7,417 nt of DNA from Rhodobacteraceae bacterium UBA1957 (lineage in GTDB: Bacteria > Pseudomonadota > Alphaproteobacteria > Rhodobacterales > Rhodobacteraceae), in the NCBI GenBank assembly GCA_002336405.1, contig DDEJ01000102.1, positions 58,265 through 65,681 on the forward strand, given 5' to 3'. The notes below the pieces were generated by a model. The model did not search any database, was not told the origin of the DNA, and saw only the letters and a list, made by a program, of their open reading frames with translations. Numbering within the stretch: position 1 is the first letter of the stretch; each line of letters begins with the position of its first letter. Position numbers and translations under genes: made by a program. Positions 1 through 6,028 of this stretch are shown here, in pieces.

Positions 1-419
1 CGTACTGTCTGGATCAAACATCTCTAAAAAGGGGTGGGTTTCATAAACCAGCATATGGCCATCCGGTCGCAACAGACCTGTGGCAATCTCAAAAAACTAG
101 GTGAGATCAGGCATCCAGTTCAGAACGCCTATGGTAATCAGGACGATGTCAAAATCCTGCTCGATATCACTTGGCAATGCATAGATATCGCTACATAAAA
201 ATTGGCAATTATGCCCTGAAATGGCTTGCAGTGTTTGGACCTGTTGTAAAAATTGCTGCGATTGATCCACCCCCAACCCCCGGCGCGCGCCAAGGGAAAA
301 GGTTGACAGAATCTCGTGCCCGTTATTGCACCCGATTTGCACAATCTTGGCGCCGTCCACCCCAGCTGATGTCAAACCAGCTGAAACAATATCATCCAGA
401 ACTGATTATTGCTTTTCAC
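1..419 (-). pseudogene. SAM-dependent methyltransferase, interrupted by a frameshift and an amber codon, cut by the window edge
   Basis: The minus-strand reading frame shows a class I SAM-binding fold: motif I VQIGCNNGHEILS, then the acidic GVDQS, the segment DIYALP, and FDIVLITIGVLNWMPDL. A TAG codon at 4910-style placement does not apply here; the amber codon lies at 97-99, directly after PDLT, and the same frame continues beyond it with family-like sequence (FFEIATGLLRPDGHM, then YETHPFLEMFD) to the window edge. At the 5' end a likely GTG start at 417-419 begins MKSNNQFW, but the frame breaks at about 396: TGGATGAT would need one more G (TGG GAT GAT) to continue as FWDDIVSAGL into the methyltransferase. 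A CAGGG lies upstream of that GTG. The substrate cannot be told. I read this as a decayed gene with two lesions. A start at TTG 375 would avoid the first lesion but would give a short N terminus, and the amber codon would remain. Confidence 0.72.
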
Positions 420-616
420 CGAAACCCTGTTTCAGCGTGGAGCATTGATCTGACTGCGCATGGTATTTTGCCGATGCATCTCATTGGTCGCGGTTGGCTG
501 CCGTTATAGGTTTTGTGGTTGCAGGTGACGTCATTGCAGCTACCCATTTATTAAGCCACATAGCAATTTACAACTATAGGTAGATTATAAATAGGTCAAG
601 TCGCCGATTGCGGAAT

Positions 617-1681
617 TTACAACCAGTCGGCGCGCGCTGTTCCTACGGCCTCGGAGACGTTATCGAAGCCATCGCGTTGCAATAAGGCATCAAGACCGGT
701 GGTGATGTCTTTCACCAGTGACAGCCCCTTGTAGACCAGCGCCGAATACAGCTGTACCGCTTGCGCGCCGGCGCGAATCTTTGCGTAAGCGTCTTCGGCA
801 CTGCTGATGCCGCCGACACCGATCAAGGGTAAATTGCCATCTGTCAGCTCTGACAAACGGGCGAGAACTTGCGTTGAGCGTTCAAACAGCGGTTCACCGG
901 ACAAGCCACCTTTTTCGCTGCGGTGGCGGTTGTGCAATCCCTCGCGGTTGAGCGTTGTGTTGGTGGCAATAATGCCATCTATGCCAGACGAGAGCGCAAC
1001 CTCGGCCACGTCGTCAAGTTCGTGGCGGTCCAGGTCTGGCGCAATTTTCACAAAGATTGGGATCGGGTGGGGCAGGGCGCTGTTGGTGTCCAATACCCCA
1101 GCCAGCAGCGCACTCAACGCGGCTTTTCCTTGAAGGTCACGCAGGCTTTCGGTGTTGGGTGAGCTGACATTGACCGTAGCAAAATCCAACGCATGGCCGC
1201 AATGGGCCAGTACTTTCGCGAAATCCTCAGCGCGATCCGCACTATCTTTATTGGCGCCCAGATTAAGACCAACCACCGCGCCTTTTGGGCGGTGTTCCAT
1301 CCGCTTGGCAATTGTTACCATCCCGTCATTGTTAAAGCCAAAGCGGTTGATGACAGCACGATCCTCGGTCAGGCGAAACAGGCGCGGTCTGGCATTGCCG
1401 CTTTGGGCCTGTGGGGTCGCCGCCCCTACTTCCAAAAAGCCGAACCCAGCGCGCGACAGTGGCTTAATCGCTTGCGCGTTTTTGTCAAACCCGGCCGCCA
1501 GTCCAAGCGGATTGTCCAGTTGCAATCCGGCGATTTGGCACTGCAGCCGCGAGGACGTCATCCCGTGGGGTGTGGCTGTGGGGGCAAGTCCCATCTGAAG
1601 GGCCTTCAAAGCAACCCCATGCGCCCGTTCCGGATCAAGGCGGCGCAGGGCAATGAGACCCAGTTTTTCGACCATCTTCAT
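617..1681 (-). CDS. pyrD: Dihydroorotate dehydrogenase (quinone), class 2
   Basis: PyrD oxidises dihydroorotate to orotate with FMN and passes the electrons to the membrane quinone pool; this is the fourth step of de novo UMP synthesis. The protein is 354 aa, near the normal class 2 length. It has the short N-terminal helical region that docks class 2 enzymes to the membrane (residues 1-40), then GLAAGFDKN (61-68, with the FMN-contacting Lys67), NRFGFNNDG (112-120), GLNLGANK (138-145), NVSSPNT (171-177, with the catalytic base Ser at about 174), [26 protein letters not shown], and the phosphate-binding [11 protein letters not shown] and [15 protein letters not shown]. The start is ATG 1681, inside the ATGA overlap with the upstream DUF952 stop, which implies translational coupling. 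The frame stays open 42 codons further upstream, but that part lies over the DUF952 gene and is not PyrD-like. A second ATG two codons in is also possible. No lesions are seen. Confidence 0.96.
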   Translation of the reverse strand: MKMVEKLGLIALRRLDPERAHGVALKALQMGLAPTATPHGMTSSRLQCQIAGLQLDNPLGLAAGFDKNAQAIKPLSRAGFGFLEVGAATPQAQSGNARPRLFRLTEDRAVINRFGFNNDGMVTIAKRMEHRPKGAVVGLNLGANKDSADRAEDFAKVLAHCGHALDFATVNVSSPNTESLRDLQGKAALSALLAGVLDTNSALPHPIPIFVKIAPDLDRHELDDVAEVALSSGIDGIIATNTTLNREGLHNRHRSEKGGLSGEPLFERSTQVLARLSELTDGNLPLIGVGGISSAEDAYAKIRAGAQAVQLYSALVYKGLSLVKDITTGLDALLQRDGFDNVSEAVGTARADWL

Positions 1682-2016
1682 GACATGTCTTTGGGGAATT
1701 GGTGTGTGCCATTCACCTTTGGCAAGGGCTTTGACCACACGATATCGTCCAGATGCAGAGCGCGGTACAAATGTGGGAACAGCGCGCCGCCGCGCGAGGG
1801 CTCCCACTTTAAATCTGGCCCCAAACGATCGGCCTCAAGCGCCAGCAACATCAGGCCGTCTTCTTGCGCAAAATGTTTGGTGGCGGTCTCTGCCGCTTGT
1901 GCTGCGGTTGAAAAATGAACAAACCCATCTGCCAAATCAATCGGAGCGCCCTTGGTCACTCCGTCGTTGCTCAACAGGGCCCATTCGCTCTCGCGGAGTA
2001 TTTTATAAATAAGCAT
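1678..2016 (-). CDS. DUF952 family protein, first gene of the pyrD operon
   Basis: A 112-aa protein recognisable as DUF952 from its pattern: an opening [12 protein letters not shown], then [38 protein letters not shown] and a closing VWSKPLP. No signal peptide or membrane segment is seen. The function of DUF952 is not known; the family has a compact fold with conserved His, Arg and Tyr residues that hint at ligand or nucleotide binding, but that is inference. The gene precedes pyrD and its TGA overlaps the pyrD ATG by four bases, so the two are almost certainly co-transcribed and coupled. The start at 2016 is supported by an AGAGG about 11 bases upstream, a slightly long spacing. DUF952 next to pyrD is, as far as I recall, a common arrangement in Rhodobacterales. 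Confidence 0.9.
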   Translation of the reverse strand: MLIYKILRESEWALLSNDGVTKGAPIDLADGFVHFSTAAQAAETATKHFAQEDGLMLLALEADRLGPDLKWEPSRGGALFPHLYRALHLDDIVWSKPLPKVNGTHQFPKDMS

Positions 2017-2093
2017 AGCGCGGTGATGCCTCTAACATGGTCAGCCGTCAAGCAGGGGTGGGTGATAATTATGGCACCGGCCCCAATCAGGTT

Positions 2094-2123
2094 TTGACTT
2101 ACACAGGCTATAGTGTTTTTACT
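2094..2123 (+). promoter_or_regulatory. Weak promoter candidate for the 5'-nucleotidase gene
   Basis: TTGACT at 2094-2099 matches five of six bases of a -35 box. TTTACT at 2118-2123 (18-base spacer) is a four-of-six -10 box; TACTAT two bases later is an alternative with a 20-base spacer. The spacer and -10 region contain ATAGT and ACTAT as inverted repeats (2110-2114 and 2121-2125), flanked by ACAG (2103-2106) and CTGT (2126-2129), so an operator may overlap. No clear Pho box is seen. Confidence 0.3.
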
Positions 2124-2143
2124 ATCTGTATATTTATGCTTTT

Positions 2144-2148
2144 AGGAG
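2144..2148 (+). promoter_or_regulatory. Ribosome binding site that fixes the nucleotidase start
   Basis: AGGAG sits eight bases before ATG 2157, and that ATG opens directly into a signal peptide. This argues against the in-frame ATG at 2037, which would add 40 residues of non-homologous sequence across the promoter region. Confidence 0.8.
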
Positions 2149-2156
2149 TATTTCAG

Positions 2157-3722
2157 ATGATTTTTAGATTAGTTTTAAGCCTTGTTATTTTTGGCGTCAG
2201 TACCGAAATCGCGGCTGCTGATTATCGCCTAACCATTCTGCATACCAATGATTTCCATGCGCGGTTTGAACCGATCAGCAAATATGACAGCGCCTGCGAT
2301 CCTGCCGACAATGCTGAGGGAAAATGCTTTGGTGGCTCCGCTCGATTGGCAACGGCGGTTGCAGAGGCACGCCAACGCAACCCCAATTCAATTTTGGTAG
2401 ATGGTGGTGATCAGTTTCAGGGAACCCTGTTTTATACCTATTACAAAGGCCGGTTGGCGGCTGAAATGATGAATAAATTGGGCTATGACGCCATGACGGT
2501 CGGCAACCATGAATTTGATGATGGACCGGAGGTCCTGAGCGGTTTTATCGATGCGGTCACATTCCCGGTTTTGATGTCAAATGCAGATATTAGCGCTGAG
2601 CCGCGCCTGTTGGGCAAGCTGGCAAAATCTGCGGTTATCGAACGCGGTGGTGAAAAACTTGGCTTGATCGGGTTGACGCCTTTGGACACCGCAGATCTGG
2701 CCAGCCCGGGGGACAACATAAGTTTCACAGACCCGGTAGCGGCAGTACAGCGTGAAGTTGACAGCCTGAATGCCAAGGGAGTGAATAAAATCATCGTATT
2801 GTCACATTCGGGGTATGGCGTGGATCAGCGGATTGCGGCCGCCACCACGGGTGTGGATGTGATCGTTGGGGGGCATTCCAATACGTTTCTTTCAAATATT
2901 TCTGATCGCGCTGAGGGGCCCTATCCAACGGTGGTTGGCAATACCGCAATTGTGTCGGCTTATGCCTATGGAAAGTTTCTGGGCGAACTGACGGTTTTGT
3001 TCGATGAGGACGGTGTGGTTGTCAGCGCAACGGGAGAGCCGTTGATTATGGATGTGGCAGTTGGTGAGGACGCGCAAACGGTGCAGCGTATTGCCAAAGC
3101 AGCAGCGCCCTTGGACGCAATACGCCAAAAGATTGTGGCCCATGTTGGGGCTGAGATGATCGTCGGTGGGTGCCGCACCCACGAATGTGAGATGGGGGTC
3201 TTGATCGCCGATGCGATGCTGGAGCGTGTTAAACCCCAAGGGGTCCAGATTGCCATTCAGAATGGTGGTGGTATTCGTGCCAGTCTTGACGCCGGCGAGG
3301 TGACAATGGGCGAAATATTGACCGTTTTACCATTTCAAAACACCCTCTCAACCTTTGAGGTTTCAGGGGCGACGTTGCTGGAAGCATTGGAAAACGGCGT
3401 CAGCCAAGTCGAGAAGGGTGCAGGCCGCTTTCCGCAGGTGGCGGGCCTGACATACGCATTCGACCCTGCGGCCACGATTGGTAACCGCATGCGGGATGTG
3501 CAGGTGATGCTAAGTGGGGGCACCGTGCCGCTTGATCTCAACAAGGTGTATTCCGTGGTGTCAAACAATTATGTCCGCAATGGAGGGGATGGCTACAGAA
3601 TGTTCAAGACGGCCAAAAATGTCTATGATTTCGGGCCCGACTTGGCCGATGTTGTTGCAGAATATATGGCGGCTAACGCGCCGTACCAGCCTTACTTGGC
3701 AGGGCGCATTATTGAAAAATAA
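2157..3722 (+). CDS. Secreted 5'-nucleotidase (UshA/CD73-type metallophosphatase)
   Basis: A 521-aa exported enzyme predicted to hydrolyse nucleoside monophosphates (possibly also di- and triphosphates or nucleotide sugars) outside the cytoplasm. Residues 1-21 form a Sec signal peptide with hydrophobic LVLSLVIFG and an AAA cleavage site before Asp22. The N-terminal metallophosphatase domain holds the two-metal set: TNDFHARFE (Asp32, His34), DGGDQFQG (Asp85), GNHEFD (Asn117, His118), LSHSG (His217) and GGHSNTFL (His240, Asn242). The C-terminal nucleotide-binding domain has GCRTHEC (Cys339, Arg340, Cys344), NGGGIR (369-374), LPF (Phe393) and NYVRNGGDGY (Tyr472, Asp478), which match the base-stacking and ribose-binding positions of CD73 as I recall them. 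Cys47 and Cys57 are also placed like the CD73 disulfide. There is no GPI or other C-terminal anchor, so it is probably periplasmic. It is divergent from the DUF952-pyrD operon and convergent with a TetR gene. No lesions are seen. The symbol ushA would be a family label only, so it is left empty. Confidence 0.93.
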   Translation: MIFRLVLSLVIFGVSTEIAAADYRLTILHTNDFHARFEPISKYDSACDPADNAEGKCFGGSARLATAVAEARQRNPNSILVDGGDQFQGTLFYTYYKGRLAAEMMNKLGYDAMTVGNHEFDDGPEVLSGFIDAVTFPVLMSNADISAEPRLLGKLAKSAVIERGGEKLGLIGLTPLDTADLASPGDNISFTDPVAAVQREVDSLNAKGVNKIIVLSHSGYGVDQRIAAATTGVDVIVGGHSNTFLSNISDRAEGPYPTVVGNTAIVSAYAYGKFLGELTVLFDEDGVVVSATGEPLIMDVAVGEDAQTVQRIAKAAAPLDAIRQKIVAHVGAEMIVGGCRTHECEMGVLIADAMLERVKPQGVQIAIQNGGGIRASLDAGEVTMGEILTVLPFQNTLSTFEVSGATLLEALENGVSQVEKGAGRFPQVAGLTYAFDPAATIGNRMRDVQVMLSGGTVPLDLNKVYSVVSNNYVRNGGDGYRMFKTAKNVYDFGPDLADVVAEYMAANAPYQPYLAGRIIEK

Positions 3723-3739
3723 AGCTATCTAAATAGAAA

Positions 3740-3765
3740 CCGATCAGTGCAACTGCGCTGGTCGG
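3740..3765 (+). terminator. Hairpin between convergent genes, possible terminator
   Basis: As plus-strand RNA, 3740-3750 pairs with 3755-3765 over 11 base pairs (two of them G-U) around an AACU loop, 17 bases after the nucleotidase stop. No U-run follows on the plus strand. On the minus strand the stem has two mismatches, but T-rich sequence follows it (TTTCTATTT), and the stem contains the TetR stop codon. It could slow both convergent transcripts. The call rests on folding by eye. Confidence 0.4.
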
Positions 3766-4355
3766 ACCACTGACTGCAAGGATAAATCAATCAGTTCCCG
3801 AACTGTCTCTTTTGTGAGCCCACCTACCAAGCCAGAATGAACGCAGTGTATTTGGGCTAAGATCAGAAATGAGGCGACTTTGGTTGAAACATTTGATGCG
3901 ATAGCGCCGCGTTTTTTTGCATTCTGCACCCAATGGTGGACTATTTCAAAAAAACTTTCTCTGGCAGACCGCAAAGCGTCTAGAGATGCCTGTCCAAGGT
4001 CGCGATGTTCCTGCGTGGCTTGCATCACCAAACATCCCTCAGGGAACTGGTCGTGGAGCGTAAAAATTTTATCGATGAACCTGCTTAATTGAAACTGAAA
4101 TGGTTTGTCATCTTTGACAATAGCCCCGAACGTTTCGTTGGCTGTCTGCCCGTAGAGCGTCAGACATTCGGCAATCAACCCGTCTTCGCCACCAAACTCT
4201 CGATACAAGCCTGGTTTGGACACTTCGAGTTGGCGGCACATTTCGTTTAAAGATCTGGACGACAACCCGTCGTGCCAGTAGAGCGCCATTGCATTTTCCA
4301 CGATTTGGATTTTTGACGCTTTGCGTGGCCGTCCCCGGCTGCGTAGGGCTGTCAT
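3744..4355 (-). CDS. TetR/AcrR-family transcriptional regulator
   Basis: A 203-aa repressor-type protein. The N terminus is basic (RSRGRPRKASK, 5-15), followed by a TetR helix-turn-helix at about 32-54 (LSSRSLNEMCRQLEVSKPGLYREFG). The rest is a helical ligand-binding and dimer domain. Cys108 in FPEGCLVM is at a place where some family members, such as the electrophile sensor NemR, carry a reactive cysteine; sensing chemistry here is only inferred. I chose ATG 4355 because GGAGAG stands six bases upstream and RGRPRK is the usual opening of the family. The frame runs up to 4430, but that would cover the operator candidate. The gene ends inside the hairpin shared with the convergent nucleotidase. 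TetR regulators usually control a divergent neighbour; here no intact gene is found on that side before the IS3 element, so its target is unknown. Confidence 0.92.
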   Translation of the reverse strand: MTALRSRGRPRKASKIQIVENAMALYWHDGLSSRSLNEMCRQLEVSKPGLYREFGGEDGLIAECLTLYGQTANETFGAIVKDDKPFQFQLSRFIDKIFTLHDQFPEGCLVMQATQEHRDLGQASLDALRSARESFFEIVHHWVQNAKKRGAIASNVSTKVASFLILAQIHCVHSGLVGGLTKETVRELIDLSLQSVVRPAQLH

Positions 4356-4402
4356 AGGTCTCTCCATCATGGTTATTTGTCTATATCCTAATCTGTGGCA
4401 GT

Positions 4403-4421
4403 CAGTCGCTTTGATCGACTG
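4403..4421. promoter_or_regulatory. Inverted-repeat operator candidate in the TetR leader
   Basis: CAGTCG (4403-4408) and CGACTG (4416-4421) form a perfect 6-bp inverted repeat around a 7-base centre. A 19-bp site with this symmetry, some 50-70 bases before the regulator start, fits an autoregulatory TetR operator. It lies downstream of the best promoter candidate, so it would act as a roadblock, or else the true promoter is nearer. A TGACGTCA palindrome adjoins it at 4422-4429. Confidence 0.45.
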
Positions 4422-4440
4422 TGACGTCAAGCAGAGTTTG

Positions 4441-4468
4441 AGTATAGATGACGTTGCGTAATAATCAA
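4441..4468 (-). promoter_or_regulatory. Promoter candidate for the TetR gene
   Basis: Read on the minus strand, TTGATT (4463-4468) and TATACT (4441-4446) are separated by 16 bases and match the sigma-70 consensus at four and five of six positions. The transcript would start near 4434 and carry a leader of about 80 bases holding the inverted repeat at 4403-4421. Confidence 0.5.
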
Positions 4469-4758
4469 TCCTGATGTTAGTAAGCGCGCAAACTGCAGCC
4501 TATCCGCGAGCATCATCTCAGGTTCGTGACCATGACCAATTTGACACAATAGACTACGTTCAAACTCCAGTGAGTTTTGGGTCTTTTCCGATCATATATC
4601 ATGTTAACTTTGTTATAGTTTTTTTAAATGAACCAATGCAATCGTCTATTGAACACTGCTTGAGTGTGGTGATTTTGACCTGCCCACCGAGGCTTCCATA
4701 TGCATGGCGAGTGTTTCAGCGTGCGTTGTTTTTGCGAATCTTTATTTTCGAGCATCGA
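4469..4758. other. Gene-free stretch between the TetR promoter and the IS3 element
   Basis: No recognisable protein is encoded on either strand. The plus strand is open for 132 codons from 4474, but the product resembles nothing known to me, has no ribosome binding site and runs into the inverted repeat of the IS element. A TTGACA at 4541-4546 has no -10 partner at a good distance. The segment is AT-rich around 4595-4630. It may be the remains of the promoter region of a lost divergent gene. Confidence 0.5.
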
Positions 4759-4761
4759 TTG
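4759..4761. repeat. IS3 target-site duplication, left copy (TTG)
   Basis: TTG directly abuts the left terminal repeat and recurs at 6026-6028 after the right one. Three base pairs is a normal duplication size for the IS3 family. Because the sequence is so short, chance cannot be excluded by it alone. Confidence 0.6.
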
Positions 4762-4791
4762 TGGTCTTGTCCCGCTTGCGTTCAGGTCTCT
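4762..4791 (+). repeat. IS3 terminal inverted repeat (orfB side)
   Basis: It begins TGGTCTTGTCCCG and matches the reverse complement of 5996-6025 at 25 of 30 positions: 13 bases at the tip and seven at the inner end (GGTCTCT) are identical. Confidence 0.88.
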
Positions 4792-4799
4792 CAACTCAG

Positions 4800-5649
4800 T
4801 TATGCGCCCTTTCGCTCAAATGCCAACGGGCTTTTGCCGCCGAGTGATGAATGTCGACGGCGTGGGTTATAGGACCCATTAATAGAGCGAAATATCGCGC
4901 CCTCGGCCTAAAGGCGTCTGTCCCAAAGATTGCGCCAGATCAGCTCTGCCTTGATGGTCTTGAAGAATGTCTCAACCATAGAATGGTCATAACAATTTCT
5001 CTTGCCGTTCATCGAGACCTTTAAGCCATGCTTGGACAGGTGCTTCTGGTACTCGTTGGAACAATATTGCGACCCACAATCGGTATGGTGAATGCACCCT
5101 TCGGGTGGTTGTCGCAATGCCACTGCCATATCCAGATCGCCAGATCTTGCTTCATCTGGTTGCCAATGGCCCAACCGATGACGCGATGAGAATATAAATC
5201 AAGGATAATGGTCAAATACAGCCAGCCTTCGCTGGTCCTGATATAACTGATGTCTCCAGCCATTTCTGGTTGGAGACATCAGCTGAGAAGTTCGTCTCCA
5301 GTAGGTTTGGCGCAGTGTTGAACCTGTGATCGCTGTCCGTCGTCGGCTGGTATTTCTGGGTTTTGATGATCTTGGTGCCATTCTCGCCCATCAGACGTCC
5401 GACCCTCTGATGGCCCACCTTTACTAACAGTTCTTGCCGTTCCTCGGCCATCCGAGGCCGCCCATAGCTTTGCAGGCTTAAGCGGCGCTGTTCACAGATA
5501 TGAGCTAAGATCCCCATATCACCCCACTGTCGCTGGCTCATCGGGCGCACCCGCCAAGCAGGGAACCCGCGCGATGTGACGTGCATAACTTTGCAGAAAA
5601 ACGCGACTGGTCATTTTTGCTTTCAGGTGTCGATGAAAGAAAATCTCAC
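4800..5649 (-). pseudogene. IS3-family transposase OrfB (DDE integrase), multiply broken
   Basis: OrfB is the catalytic part of the IS3 transposase. From a GTG at 5649 (VRFSFIDT) to TAA at 4800 (AFERKGA) the family sequence can be followed through changing frames. Lesions: TGA at 5623-5625 and 5611-5613 early on; a one-base loss at about 5260 (QKW then AGDISYI in another frame); a frame change at about 5134-5139 after QDLAI, where about seven bases seem missing before LDMAVALRQ; and TAG at 4908-4910, after which the frame continues as INGSYNPRRRHSSLGGKSPL. The HTH_21-like part (RLSLQSYGRPRM, HQRVGRLMGENG) and the DDE core remain readable: first Asp in AGDISYI, second in HHTDCGSQY, Glu in MVETFFKTIKAEL. 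In HHTDCGSQY a Cys replaces the usual Arg. Clearly a dead gene; its family is not in doubt. Confidence 0.92.
5247..5282. repeat. Perfect 12-bp inverted repeat inside orfB, at a frameshift
   Basis: CTGATGTCTCCA (5247-5258) and TGGAGACATCAG (5271-5282) are exact reverse complements around a 12-base centre. The centre holds the single-base loss at about 5260, and on the coding strand the arm falls on residues where the family usually has Ala-Pro but this copy has Val-Ser. This suggests a quasi-palindrome made perfect by mutation. Confidence 0.8.
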
Positions 5650-5669
5650 CAGCTTTGGCCCGCAAAGAA

Positions 5670-5710
5670 ACCTTTCGGTGCATTGCTGTGCAATGCCCTG
5701 ACGGTCACTG
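5670..5710 (-). other. Extra 41-nt segment at the orfA/orfB junction
   Basis: After KKAAI (ending at 5711) the usual family continuation FFAGQSW appears only from 5669, in another frame, so about 41 bases look inserted. The segment supplies the TGA that ends orfA (5705-5707) and holds the GCATTGC/GCAATGC hairpin. Removing it would restore KKAAIFFAGQSW followed by a stop, and would put orfB in the -1 frame, as is normal for IS3 elements. The comparison relies on remembered family sequence. Confidence 0.5.
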
Positions 5711-5726
5711 GATTGCCGCCTTTTTT
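5680..5726 (-). promoter_or_regulatory. Programmed -1 frameshift site: A6G slippery run with a downstream hairpin
   Basis: The coding strand has AAAAAAG at 5720-5726 near the end of orfA, the standard slip site used by IS3-family elements to make the OrfAB fusion. A 7-bp perfect hairpin (GCATTGC, loop ACA, GCAATGC; 5680-5696) follows 23 bases later, farther than usual for a stimulating structure. In this copy a -1 slip leads to a TGA after FFAGQSW rather than into orfB, so the fusion can no longer be made. Confidence 0.6.
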
Positions 5727-5962
5727 AACACTTCCCTCTCCTCGCGCAGAAGGTGGACTTCTTTGCGAAGGCGGGTGTTCTCTCTTTCAACGTCTTCATG
5801 CGGTCCTGACATCAGGTCATCATTTTGATGCTGTTCAGCCCATTTGATCAGCGTCGAAAGACCCACATCCAAATCTGACGAAAGCTGGGGCCGCGTTAAG
5901 CTGCTGCTGATCGCGATGCACACGGCATCACGCCGAAACGCGTCTGTGTATCTCTGTGCCAT
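5705..5962 (-). CDS. IS3-family transposase OrfA (DNA-binding subunit)
   Basis: An 85-aa protein with the HTH_Tnp_1 pattern: RYTDAFRRDAVCIA, then SLTRPQLSSDLDVGLSTLIKW as helix-turn-helix (about 22-42), and a C-terminal leucine-zipper-like helix (ENTRLRKEVHLLREEREVLKK, about 61-81). OrfA binds the element's ends and, when made alone, usually holds transposition down. ATG 5962 has AAGGAGA six bases upstream (5969-5975). The reading frame is open, but its end is unusual: after KKAAIQ it stops, whereas related proteins continue with FFA-type sequence. It is therefore a few residues shorter than normal, and the cause seems to be the 41-base segment that follows. Since orfB is dead, the product could only act as a DNA-binding protein or an inhibitor in trans. 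Confidence 0.85.
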   Translation of the reverse strand: MAQRYTDAFRRDAVCIAISSSLTRPQLSSDLDVGLSTLIKWAEQHQNDDLMSGPHEDVERENTRLRKEVHLLREEREVLKKAAIQ

Positions 5963-5995
5963 TCGTGCTCTCCTTCATAGCAAACATTACTCGAA

Positions 5996-6025
5996 AGAGA
6001 CCGAAACTAAACCGGGACAAGACCA
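5996..6025 (-). repeat. IS3 terminal inverted repeat (orfA side)
   Basis: The partner of 4762-4791; read on the minus strand it begins TGGTCTTGTCCCGG. It lies about 20 bases upstream of the orfA ribosome binding site. Confidence 0.88.
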
Positions 6026-6028
6026 TTG
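6026..6028. repeat. IS3 target-site duplication, right copy (TTG)
   Basis: TTG follows the last base of the right terminal repeat and equals the three bases before the left repeat. Confidence 0.6.

Larger units (their letters stand above)
4762..6025 (-). mobile_element. IS3-family insertion sequence, 1264 bp, non-autonomous
   Basis: An insertion sequence of normal IS3 length with both ends present: terminal inverted repeats at 4762-4791 and 5996-6025 (25 of 30 positions identical, beginning TGGTCTTGTCCCG), the TG/CA tips usual for the family, and TTG duplicated at the target. It carries orfA and orfB on the minus strand, with an A6G slippery stretch at the end of orfA. orfB holds several disabling mutations, so the copy cannot make its own transposase; it might still be moved by a related active copy because its ends look usable. 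It inserted between the TetR promoter region and sequence lying left of the IS481 relic. Confidence 0.9.

Noticed and set aside
526..533. TGACGTCA palindrome, also found at 4422-4429
   Set aside because: Two copies of a short palindrome with no shared context; both could be chance, and nothing ties the two genes together.
540..616. TATAAT-like and TTGAC-like sequence between pyrD and the methyltransferase
   Set aside because: The boxes are only about four bases apart on the minus strand and have no proper partner, so no promoter is called.
1682..1807. 42-residue N-terminal extension of PyrD
   Set aside because: It lies over the DUF952 gene in another frame, has no family similarity, and ATG 1681 sits in an ATGA overlap typical of coupled genes.
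1193..1918. Long plus-strand open frame of 241 codons opposite pyrD
   Set aside because: It mirrors the coding strand of pyrD and DUF952 and shows no motifs or ribosome binding site.
2037..2156. In-frame N-terminal extension of the nucleotidase by 40 residues
   Set aside because: The AGGAG at 2144-2148 and the signal peptide place the start at 2157; the extension covers the promoter region.
4474..4872. 132-codon plus-strand open frame left of and into the IS3 element
   Set aside because: No recognisable domain or ribosome binding site, and it crosses the IS3 inverted repeat, so the frame cannot predate the insertion.
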